Source of the DNA: Otatea glauca
Lineage: Eukaryota; Streptophyta; Magnoliopsida; Poales; Poaceae
NCBI GenBank assembly: GCA_036346275.1
Contig: JAYEVK010000379.1
Coordinates: 1-64,000 of the forward strand
Direction: 5' to 3'
Length of the DNA stretch: 64,000 nucleotides
In this document: positions 45,269 to 55,758 of the stretch, piece after piece
Numbering within the stretch: the first letter of the stretch is position 1
How the letters are laid out: every line of letters starts with the position of its first letter
The notes under the pieces: model-generated
The model's input: the letters and a program-made list of their open reading frames with translations, nothing else
Told to the model about the DNA's origin: nothing
Databases searched by the model: none
Program-made: the position numbers and the translations under genes

Positions 45269-47536
45269 TCACCACAAAATAGGGAGAGACTCTGCCCGAA
45301 TAAACTCCTTAAGAAGAGCCTTCTCTTCATTGATTTTGTTCTTCTCAGCAGCGTTGTGTGGTTTGATCTTCCGCTTCTCTTCCAACATCCACTTGTAGAC
45401 CTGACGCTGCTCATCCTCTGATATCGGTGGAAGTACTCTTTTGGGTGGAGGAGTAGGCTCTGCAGTCTTAGAAGTTGCGCTTGCTGGGGACGACAATGCT
45501 ACAGCTGCTGCTGCAGCAGCAGCGGTCTCAGCATTTTTCTTTTCCTGATCTCTTTTGTAGGTCTTTGCAAATACATATACTGCATGTTACAGGGATGTCA
45601 ACTTACTGAAATATCTGAGTAAACAGCAGGTAAAACAAGACTGCTAGAGAAATGCATATCCGCAGTAGCTTTCAAGGCCCGGAACATTGATTGCCATGCA
45701 GTGAAAAAGACAGTACATGTGTGCAATCATAAAGTGGCAGGCATACCTACATGACTACATGGATAAACTAAATTAAGTTATTTTGCATGTTTAATCAAAA
45801 CTAGTTTCTCAAATTATTGTGTGAAAAATGAAGCAGGTGAAAAAAGAGGAAAGGATTACGTGAAATTACAAAAAGTCATCAGCAGAAAAATTGGCATCTA
45901 CCACATATCAAGCTTAACTCCTACTTACCTTAAGAGGGGACTCCAGTTATCAATGGGCCTTCACAGGCATAAGCGAACTGGTCGGTGACAACAGCATTGT
46001 ACTAAAAATGTTGCAGAATTAATGTTGTAGCTGATATACTTTGGGATTTGTAAATTCTAAGGAGATTAACCAACAATCATTTTTATTTTCTCTCCCCTAC
46101 CACATCTTCTCTCTTGCCCCCTCATGGACTGCAGACTAACTACACTATGTTGCTCTGCTTAAAGTCCTCAGCGACAGCAATCCTCTCAATGGTATGGGTT
46201 TCCTTGCCCCCAAAACAGAAAAAAAAAACTGAAGGTTGGTGCCAATGATTGTGCGTGCCACAAGTGAACTCCATGGCTATCCCATTCATCTCAATCCAAA
46301 ATACAGGCAATGGAGCAAGTTGCCAACCTAGCACATACCCTGGTATAGAACAGATTTATGAGTATTGGGTACTATACTTTCTGAACTCCACAGAGAATGG
46401 TCACTTATACATATATGGTTCATTCATGTAGTGATACAGACGAAATCCTGTAAAAACAAACAGTGAATTTAACTTTATAACAGTGAAGTGAAACAGATTC
46501 CCTGGAGTTTCCCCATTTTGGGTAATTGGAGCTTATCTCATTTATTACTTTTCTATTAAATGGAGAGTGGGCACCACCTGTTGGGGTAATTTTTTATCAC
46601 GAAAATTCCATACTCCACATAACCATTGTACCTAAATTCTGCAATGAATAGTTGGGATCAAACTCCATCGGTGGATTTCACCACCTGGCATGTGCTACCA
46701 CTGGTACTACTGCGTTCTGAGGCATCAATATTCTTAAACTATTGAATTTCAATTAGCACAAAGATATTCCCAATGCAAATCCTGTCCCCTGTCCATTCAC
46801 CTGATCAAAACTAACCTTTAATGATTAATGATTTCTAGTTCTATAGTCTTGTTATAAGAAAGAAGAAAGAGGCAAATTTTCACAAAGTAATCATCCATAT
46901 CTTACCAGCAGCTAAACATCTATTGATCTAGTCCCATCGACACTATCGCATAAGAAACCAATCCATTTCTTCTTTCCCATCAGGCGATCCAGGTACGGAA
47001 CTAAATACGCCTGTCAAGCCATCCGACCCCAACAATCCTACAACCAGTATCGCGGATGTCCTCATAATCCTTTCAATCTCATGACCCCACATCCACTCCC
47101 CTTGTTAGTGAAATGTCACGTCTTTCCAATAAAACACCAGGAAAAAACAGACGTGACCCACAATCATTAAGCACAAGGCCAAGCACAAATCGCTCCCGAT
47201 CATTTCTAGCACCTAACCACTAGGCTTCGCTTTGCTGCAGCTAACAAGAGTCAGTCATTCTCGCGCAAATCTACACAGGGAAGAGCCCCCAAGAACACTA
47301 GGCGACAGGAAAATTGCATCGATCGAATCGTAGCAAGCGCAACAGATGGTGCAAGAAATGGAGGGGTAAAATAAAAGATTTAAAAGGAAAGAGATCAAGT
47401 ACGGGGGTGCCTTGCCTCCGATGAAGATGTTGGCCGCGAGGAGGAAGGGGAAGATGCGGCGCATGAAGACCCCCTTCGTCGCCGGCGGCCCCTCCGGTGG
47501 CGCGGCGGCGGGATTGGACTTGCCTGCGGCGGTCAT
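45269..47536 (-). CDS. Conserved small membrane-anchored protein, 143 aa
   Basis: Two exons (47536-47416 and 45579-45269) encode 143 residues. Exon 1 is MTAAGKSNPAAAPPEGPPAT then KGVFMRRIFPFLLAANIFIG, a basic flank and one membrane segment at about residues 24-45. Exon 2 continues VYVFAKTYKRDQEKKNAE, then an Ala run, a Ser/Pro-rich linker and a conserved helical end (EDEQRQVYKWMLEEKRKIK, then NEEKALLKEFIRAESLPILW). The single N-terminal anchor followed by a charged helix resembles small plant organelle-membrane proteins of unknown function; mitochondrial placement is a guess. The 1.84-kb intron has donor GC (AG|GCAAGG) and acceptor CAG. Splicing there restores one frame exactly. The copia element begins 218 bp upstream of the ATG, leaving a short promoter. 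Confidence is high that the gene is real, low for function. Confidence 0.85.
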
Positions 47537-47753
47537 CGCGACGAGCTCACGGGGAGATCGCGGTCGGGGGCGACGGGAATGGTGGCGGCGAGACGAGAAG
47601 ACTGCGTGAAGTGTTTTCCTTCCCCTTCTGAAGCTCTCTCCTTTTCACCTGTCTTTAATCATGGCCGTTCATCATGACCATATATTGACACGTAGGGTAG
47701 ACTTTTATTGATGGCGTGGCTTGCCACGTCGGAGTGCCTCCAAGATTAGCTCC

Positions 47754-47980
47754 TGTTAAATAATATATGTACATGACTGTCATAGATCAATCTCAATACA
47801 CCGATGGAGAAAACCAAAATAACTATAGCGAATAACACATAATATATAAGGAGTTGAACTCTCTTCTCATTATTGATTTTGATTCTCGGTACAATGGGGG
47901 CTATATTTATAGCTAAAGCCTCTCCGGTGTGAATTTGGGATTCGCACACAAATCCTATTAGTTATATCTTAGAACTCCTC
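47754..47980 (-). repeat. Copia 3' LTR (approximate)
   Basis: The left edge is tgttaaataatatatg. The body has acttaatagg-type sequence, a TATA-like ctatatttatag and, on the element strand, a purine tract (aaggaggag, about 47964-47972) near its start. The exact start is uncertain because no second LTR is available. Confidence 0.5.
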
Positions 47981-47999
47981 CTTGGGTGAACATTGTGCA

Positions 48000-48411
48000 A
48001 TGCATATTACCTTATAAAAAATTCCTCTAAAAAACTTAGTGGAAAAAAAGAGGTAGAGAAAAGAGTATAGTGCATCCGCATATTATGTCACATTAATTTG
48101 TTACCTCATTAAAAAAAAATATGTATGAAAATTTGCTAAGAGAAAAGAGTGTAGCTTTTAATCTTCTAAATTAGGGTAGCATCTTCAAGATCGTATTAAG
48201 GGTTATGAGGCATGGATTTACTCCCCTAAACTCTGTATTTCTCTAAGTCGTCCCATTCCAATGCCACGTACACATCTTTGGAAATTGGATGTCTGCAAAG
48301 ATTTGGTGAATAAATTAGCTAGATTTTCACATGAATTAGTTTGCAAGGTCTTTATCTCATTATTCTTCTGGAGTTTACGAGGATATAAAAGTTTGGGAGC
48401 AATATGCTTCA
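48000..48411 (-). pseudogene. Copia RNase H, C-terminal part
   Basis: The minus strand reads KHIAPKLLYPRKLQKNNE, then IKTLQTNSCENLANLFTKSL and TSNFQRCVRGIGMGRL, the end of a copia RNase H. The reading enters directly from GYVKGNIM on the far side of CACTA-2 (55759-55790), confirming the nested insertion. The part 48000-48200 is noncoding DNA before the LTR. Confidence 0.75.
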
Positions 48412-48599
48412 CACTACTGCACAACAGCTCTTCACAGACAATTCACAAACATCATCCATCATAGATGGTTTTGTGAACTGCCTATAACAAACAATCAGTG
48501 ATGAGAAGGGCTCATCACAGAGATATATTAACCAATTGAATTCATAACTACAACTCACAAATTCATAGCATAAGGTTCACAAATGAATCCAAATGGTAA

Positions 48600-49735
48600 C
48601 TAACAATTTCACAACTCATCAGGTGAGGCTTGAGTTGCATTCGCCTTTCGAATTTACGACCTCACGTATCAAGAAGGCACAGAGTTGTCCTCGAATTCCT
48701 AGCAGGTAAGCCTGTTCCAACACAGATTCAGCGCATTTCCAAGCATATTGATGGGAAGAGTAAAAACACAGATTCAACGTATTTCCAAGCCTGTCGATGG
48801 GAAGAGTAAAGTCTTACATGTATATAAATTGATAAGTGGAAACAATTGTTGCAAGATTGACAAACCTCTATGACATTGGTCTTTTGTGCACCAACGAGGA
48901 ATTGCATATTGTGGCAAACGTAGAATCCACAAAGGTTAGTGGCCTTTGGCTGCTGGTGACACTGCCAAAATATAATAGGTTAGTTTCAGAGGTATTATTA
49001 TGGAGAGTGAATGATTATTGCGTACTAGCAGATACGAAAACTTATGAATATGTTTCAGCTTCGATGAGTCCTTGCTGTGTGGCCCTCCATGAGCTTTGTA
49101 GAATTTGCGATAGGCCTTAAGTCGTAGGTGCCGCTCTTTTTGGAATCAAGGTAAATTACCCGCTTCTGTCTTGGTATAATTACGAGTAGAATCCAATAAA
49201 ACATACATAGGTATGTCGCCATGGTCATTCAACCTAACTTTGAGCTACGTATAAAGTACAAATCAACAAGTATAGCAACTGGACGAAGCACTTACCTCGA
49301 GTTGTGAGGTAAAAGTATGAATTTTTTATCCCATCGAGCCAGCAGTACTTTTTCCACATACTCATGGATGACTTATAAATTTTTGTCCATAGTTGGCTTT
49401 GACACCATGTGTAGGTCGAGGAAACCCCCGGTTCTTCCCTTACTTTTGCTTCCATGATCATGTATCTACATATACAAAATCAAGGATCATATATATATAT
49501 GACATTTATCGGTACGACACGAATGTAGACCGTGATTGCACACACTTACAATGTCTAACATCTCATGAGTGAGGCGTCGAGGGCATTGAGGTTGTGGAGA
49601 TCGAACAAGACGTTGAAGCCAATCACGAAGAAGCCATCCAAAAAACAGCGTAAAAATTGCTCCTCCTTGAAGCTGACTGAGATACTCGATGCCCGTTGTG
49701 CCACCGGCTTGTTGGCTTTTCCATGCACCAATACA
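48600..49735 (-). pseudogene. CACTA-2 Ulp1-like protease, C-terminal remnant
   Basis: At about 48838-48970 the minus strand reads GQCHQQPKATNLCGFYVC, then HNMQFLVGAQKTNVIEV. The Cys of LCG, the expected nucleophile of Ulp1-type proteases, is present. The preceding exons run to about 49735, where a deletion joins them to the AT-rich repeat. The catalytic His and Asp regions, expected further upstream in the protein, are not recognised. Confidence 0.55.
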
Positions 49736-49835
49736 TATATCTCATTAATTATAATACATACATCTCATTAATTATAATACGTACATACATCTCATTAATT
49801 ATAATACATGCATACATCTAATTAATTATAATACA
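49732..49835. repeat. AT-rich short tandem repeats in CACTA-2
   Basis: Copies of ctcattaattataatacata follow the deletion junction at 49728-49731. They correspond to 42611-42768 of CACTA-1. Confidence 0.8.
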
Positions 49836-49879
49836 TGTACACTTAAAATAAACTTTACGACCTCATCATAACTCCACTT

Positions 49880-52800
49880 ACTTATTCTTTTGTATAAAAA
49901 TTAGCCCTTCACGATGATCGATATATGTGTAGCTAACTTCCTTATGTTGTTCTTCGTGGACCGTTATGCCAGTTTCGATAGGAGGCAATTCGTCAAACTG
50001 ATTATATTCTTCCTCATCTACAACATTCTCAACTCCAACAATCCTCCTTTTTCCCTGAAGAACCATGTGGCGCTTCTTGTTGGATGGGTCGGTTATATAG
50101 AAGACTTGAACAACTTCGTTCGCGAGTACAAATTATTCGTCTTGGTATCCGACACGTTCGAGGTCCACAGTAGTGACGTCGTACTTGTCAACCTCCATAT
50201 GTTGCAGTTGAACTCAACAGCACCGAAATAACGGGATCTTGAATAATATGTAGTCGAGCTCCAAATTTTCTCAATGAACCCATAGTAGGAGCTCCTCGTC
50301 GACCTAGCGGTATTGAGCGCATCTATGCGAACACCACTGTTCTGGTTTGTGCTTTTTATGTCCTGATCTATCGTGTAAAATGTGTACCCATTTAAGTCGT
50401 ATCATTTCCATGTTATAACTTAAATGTTGGCCCTTTTCCAACCATGTCAGTGTATGACCTGACGAGCTTCCAGTGATGGGTTGTCGCTCCTTCAACTATC
50501 TATTGAACTGAAGGTTGTGCTGTTTGATGATCCAGAACTCCTGTCGCAACGGATTCTCATGCTGTAGAGAGTTCTTGTGCTCGTCGATATACGGGGCAAC
50601 TACAGCCACGTGTTGCAAAACCGTGAAATGGGCTTTAGCACACGTAGCTGTATCAGGTGTGATTGCTTTCCTTCTGATGGTCCCGATACCCTAGAGCCTC
50701 CCCTCATGGCTAGATCGAGGCACACCTATTGGTTCGATCTGAGCCATGTAATCTACACAGAATTCGACGACCTCTTCGGTTGCATAACCTTCGACAAATG
50801 CTACCCTCTGGTTGAGATCAATTTCGTACGTAGGACTTGAGAATTCTCATTTACCTCTCGAACGGGTACATGCTACGTAGGAACACAGGCCCGCACATCT
50901 TTATCTCCCTCACAAGGTGAGCAATGAGATGGACCATGATATCAAAAAACGATGGAGGAAAATACATCTCAAGATTATATAGAGTCATCACCACCTCGGC
51001 CTGCAGAGCATCTAGTCCTTCGGGATCGATGACTTTCTGAGTAATTGTGTTAAAGAAATAACACAACCTTGTGATTGTCTCCTGGACCTTGCTCAGTAAA
51101 ATACTTCTAATTGCGACAGGGAGCATCTGTGTCATAAGCACATGGCAATCATGAGACTTTATGCCAGTTAAGCTCAAATATTGTATCAAGACAAGTCTCT
51201 TCATGTTGAAGGAGTAACCGGACGGAACTTTCACACCATGTAAGCACTGACATAGTTTAGTTCTCTCGACCTTAGACATAGTGTAACAAGCAGGTTCGCA
51301 GTACGTTCGGCCTTTATCGGTCTCTTTCGGTCCTAACTCAGGTCTGATGCCCATACCGACCAAGTCAAGCTATGAGTTGATACCATCCATTGTTTTGCCT
51401 TTAATATTCAATAAAAGACCAATCAAGCTATCACTGACATTCTTCTCTACGTGCATGACGTCAATGCAATGCCAAACTTCTAGGTGCTCCCAATAAGGTA
51501 GGTCCCAGAATATTTTTCTCTTCTTCCACATGCTTTCCTCACGGGTTCTCGATTTACGTCCTTTTCCAAGCGCAACATCCAAGTTCTTAACCATATCATG
51601 AATGTCTGTCCCGCTTAAAGGCTTTGGAGCTAAACCTTCTTCGTTTGTTCCGTCGAAGTGTTTCTTCATCTTGCGGTATGGGTGATTCCTTCGAAGGAAC
51701 CTACGATGAAGCATGTACATGGTTTTGCGCAAGTGATTCAGCCACACACTCTCGATATCATTTAAGTAGTGAGTACAGGCTTTGGCTCCTTTTGTAGTCT
51801 TGCCCGATAGGTTAGTAAGGGCAGGATAATAATTTATGGTGTAGAACAACAGGCAGTGCAAAGTGAAGTACTCTCGTTTGTGAGCATCCCATACCTGTAC
51901 CCCTGCAGCCCACAGTGTTTTCAGATCTTCCACCAATGGTGCTAGGTACACATCAATATCGTTCCCAGGTTGCTTCGGACCTTGGATAAGTATAGATAGT
52001 AAAATGTGCTTCTGCTTCATAGACAACCAAGGAGAAAGGTTGTAGATACAGAAATTCACGGGCCAAGTGCTATGACGACTGCTCATGTTACTGAAAGGAT
52101 TCATTTCGTCTGTAATCAATCCGAACCTTATATTCCTCAGATTCGTAGCAAATTCTTGAATCCTCCTATCGATGTTTCTCCACTGGGTGGAATCAGCAGG
52201 GTACCTTAGCTTTCCATCGTTCTTACGCACATCCGAGTGCCACTGAAGTAGTTTTGCCTCCTTTGGGTTAGCAAATAAATGCTTCAAACGAGGAATTACA
52301 GACATATATCGTGCCACCTTAGCAGGAGGTCCTTTCTTCACCTCGATGCCCTCATCGTCATCATCTGATTTATCTTTATGTTTGTACCTGGATGCGTTGC
52401 ACACCGGACATACATGCAAGTTTGTATACTCTTTGCGATAGATGATACAGTCGTTCAGACAGGCATGTATTCTTTCTAATTCCATTCCCAAGGGACAAAG
52501 AACCTTCTTGGCTTTGTAGGTGGTTGTCGGCAACTCGTTTCCCTTCGAAAGCATGTCTACTAGTAGACCTAACAGCGCCGTGAAACTCTTGTTGGACCAA
52601 CCGTTGCTTGCCTTTAATTTCAGCAGTTCAAGCAAGATGACAATCTTATGTATTTGGACCTGTAGCTCGGGAACAAAGGTTTCTTCGAGTTGTCCATCAA
52701 GCCCCGGAATTTTACATACTCTCGCTCATCATGGTTCCCTTCTGCATCGCGCATCATCTGATCCAGATTTTCATTGTGAAACCTATCCTCATCAAAAGCA

Positions 52801-53111
52801 CAGTCGATATCATCCGGTGTATATTTGACTTCGTCAACGATGTTAATACAACTTGTTCCTATATAATCTGCTCTTCATCGTGATTGATCCAACATGTATA
52901 CCCCCTTTTGAAACCCCCTTAGAATCAATTGTGCTTCGATCCGCGCTGGATTTCGAAACATCCTCAGAATCTCGCAGTCAATGCATGAACAAGGAATAAA
53001 TTTTACCCCCTTGTTCAACATATCCTCCTCTGCAGCTCTTCTAAAAGCGGAGACGCCATTAATGTACTTGGCGCTTGCATAGTTCTCAGTGTACATCCAG
53101 CTTCGGTCTAT
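49880..53111 (-). pseudogene. CACTA-2 TNP2-type transposase
   Basis: The N-terminal transposase-associated domain (53111-52875) reads DRSWMYTENYASAKYIN and CSCIDCEILRMF. The main domain (52635-51370) has CPVCNASRYKHK, KHLFANPKEAKLL, DPxxSTQWRN-like sequence, the catalytic-domain landmarks HCLLFYTINYYPAL and LPYWEHLEVWHCIDVMHVEK, then GLLLNIKGKTMDGINS. A stop codon (TAG, 51370-51372) follows in frame, then the frame resumes with LDLVGMGIRPELGP. Downstream lie a DUF4218-like part (ALQAEVVMTLYNLEMYFPPS) and a DUF4216-like part (YYGFIEKIW near 50240). The tail is VDEEEYNQFDELPP. The codon expected to start translation before DRSW is ATA, preceded by a stop. It is therefore probably inactive unless the in-frame ATG of WMY is used and the stop is read through. 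Confidence 0.8.
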
Positions 53112-53118
53112 CTACGCT

Positions 53119-54794
53119 TGTAGGATCAAGGATAACTGACTAGAGAGGGGGTGAATAGGAGGTTTCTAAATTTTTCTATTTTAATCACAAACAATTAAAA
53201 ACACTAAACAAGAATTGCTATCTCCTTCAACTATGCAACTAAGTTGTCTAGTAAATATTACGTACTCTAGCAATTTAAGTATGAATCAAGTAGAAATATA
53301 AGCACAAATAATATACTTGAGAAAACTAGAAGATTTAACCAAACACTAGAAGAGTAAATGCAAATCACAAGAGAACAAGAAACAAGATTTTTGACCCGTG
53401 GTCTCGGAGACTTGCCGGTCTCCCCTACTCCATGTTGAGGTGACTTGAACAACTTCAAGCCGACTCCACTCGCTTGAGCCTTCCTCGATCACTAAAGTAG
53501 TTCTTCCCCGCTCCGGGTAGGCGAACTCCGGCCTTCACAACTTACCGAGGCTTCTCACGATCTCCGTTGAGAAGCTCACCGCGCACGATCGCCTTCAAGC
53601 CGTCTAGAAGGCGGCAACCTCCAAGAGTAATAAGTCTTGACACTTGCTTGAGGTCAAATTTGAGTGTCTAAAGGCTCAAACTAAATGCAACACTCAAATT
53701 TTGCTCTTTGCTCTCTCAAATGAAAATTGGATGCACTTTTGGAGAGAAGAAGATTTACTAAAGCTCAAATATTATCAATAAGGACCAAGAGAGTCTATAG
53801 AATACAGGTGGGGGTGTATTTATAGCCCCCACCAACTTTTTTAGCCGTTGGAACTCGAATTGGGCTGAAGTTAGAATTTTCGGTGCTATCGCCCATGTGG
53901 GACCCAGAGCAGGACTCGATCAACGATTATAACGATTGCATTAAATGCACCGCCAGAGCCGCAGCAGAGGGTCCGTGCTACCGCCCAACTAGGACCGGTA
54001 GCACCGGGACCTTTATTTTACTCTGCGTAAAGAGCCTCTGGTATTATAGCAGGTGAGGGGCGGTGCTACCGCTGCCCGTGCAGCACTGGCTACTATGGGC
54101 GGTAGCACTGGACCGCTCATATGCCTAAGAAAACATGCTCTCTGGAATTGTTGCACCAGGGCTACCATGGGCGGTAGCACCGCCCTACCTGGTCCCCAAA
54201 AACACCCTTCTCGAGTTTTTACACACTGCTCCTGGGGCCGGTGCTACTGCTCCCCCGGTAGCACTGGGATAACATGGCCGGTAGCATCGAGCTTCCATGA
54301 AGCACAAAAGGAGGCTCTATGGAATTTTCACACCGCCCATATTGCCGGTGCTACCACTCACCCGGTAGCACCGCCCTACCATGGGCGGTAGCACCGGATT
54401 CTAGAAACTTCACTTTTAACTTCTTAGAATTTCAATGAGACTTTAAACTTTACACAAAACATGATCTTGAGTATTTAAATTTGAGCCTTTAGAACTTAAA
54501 TGACATTAAGCAAACGTCAAGACCCCTCTTAATAGTACGGCCCTAATTCTAGCAAGCCAATCTTTTCTCCAAACTCCGAGATCGGTAAAAGCTATGAAAA
54601 AGTCCTTAAATGATTATACCTTGGCCATTTGTCTCGACGTGTTGATCTTCTCTTCATCAAGTTCATGCTTTCATAATCATCGAAACTTGGATCAACCTAT
54701 TCTCACAAGCTCATATTGAAAATGTTAGTCATTTAACTGTAATTGTCATTAATTACCAAAACTACATATAATTTTGGGGGCTTAGATGCTTTCA
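53119..54794 (-). repeat. Solo LTR of a SIRE/Opie-like copia element, TSD ACGCT
   Basis: In element orientation it starts TGAAAGCATCTAAGCCCCC and ends with cctattcacccc ... gatcctaca, the ends typical of Opie/SIRE LTRs. The 5-bp sequence acgct stands on both sides (53114-53118 and 54795-54799). There is no internal region, so the element recombined to a solo LTR. The segment 53930-54400 holds many diverged copies of gggcggtagcaccg and its complement. It separates the transposase start from its upstream promoter region. Confidence 0.93.
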
Positions 54795-54829
54795 ACGCTA
54801 TGTATATAACAATGTGTTAAATAATGAAT

Positions 54830-55440
54830 TAAGTACACTAGGAGTGCACATGCACATATTGTTAAATTAGAGCACATATTAACTAGCTAAAACCTCACCC
54901 TGAATCATAACCATGCTAGATCTAAAGAACAAACAGATCTACAATATTCTACATATAAGCTACATTTAAACTTGCCAATTAACCTATATAGCTCCTTGCA
55001 TCACAAAGAACAAATGGATATATATACACATATGTAAGCTACATTTAAACTCAGCATCTTCAATTCTCTCTTTACATAGCTAGCTACATCTTGAGTATAA
55101 TGCAATTATAACTAATTACTACTTTAGAACAAAAAGAACAAATGGATCTACACCAAGCTAGATCAAAACCATATTCAATTCCCTCTTTACCAAGCTAGAT
55201 ATATCTTGAATATAATGCAATTATAACCAATTATTAACCTAGATCACCTTACTATCTTCAATTCTCTCTTTAAGTAACTAGCTACATCTTGAGTATAATG
55301 CCATTAGAACCAATTACTACTTTAGATCACAAAGAACAAATGGATCTACACCAAGCTAGATCTAGAAACCATCTTCATTTCCCTCTTTACCAAGCTAGAT
55401 CTCAAATATAATGCAAATTACAACCAATTACTAACCTTAG
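54830..55440. repeat. Imperfect tandem repeats upstream of the CACTA-2 transposase
   Basis: Blocks of roughly 90-190 bp recur with caattctctctttac, tagctacatcttgag, tataatgcaattataac and aacaaatggatctacacc. They lie in what was the 5' region of the transposase gene before the LTR insertion. No coding region is seen. Confidence 0.75.
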
Positions 55441-55594
55441 ATGACCTAGAATAAAAGGATCTACAATCACACTTCCAAATCCAGGGTCTGTTTTCACCAT
55501 ATAGCCTCTCAATTGTAGCCATCTCAAAAATAGCTCGGGAAACCCTAAAAACACAAAGGAGGTCGGGGCTCTCTATACTTATTTCCTAGAAAAG

Positions 55595-55735
55595 CTCATT
55601 ACATCACAGACGATTTTAGCCAAAAACCGTCTGTGATGACCACGGGACTCATCACTGACTGTTTTAGCCAAAAACCGTCTGTGATGATCCCTTATCATAG
55701 ACGGTTTTTGAAAACCGTCTGTGATGAGGGGTCTA
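55595..55735. repeat. CACTA-2 right subterminal repeats
   Basis: Inverted copies of tcacagacg(a/g)tttt and aaaaccgtctgtgatga form three hairpins before the right TIR. The left end of CACTA-2 (48430-48525) keeps only a few degraded copies. Confidence 0.88.
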
Positions 55736-55758
55736 ATATGAGTCCTTTTGTAGTAGTG

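Larger units (their letters stand above)
48412..55758 (-). mobile_element. CACTA-2: CACTA (En/Spm) DNA transposon with TSD TCA
   Basis: The left end is CACTACTGCACAAC and the right end, inverted, is CACTACTACAAAAGG. The 3-bp sequence tca stands on both sides (48409-48411 and 55759-55761), and removing the element restores a continuous copia RNase H. It carries a TNP2-type transposase on the minus strand and the tail of a Ulp1-like protease. The Transposase_24 gene body is deleted. A solo LTR (53119-54794) sits next to the transposase start. Confidence 0.92.
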
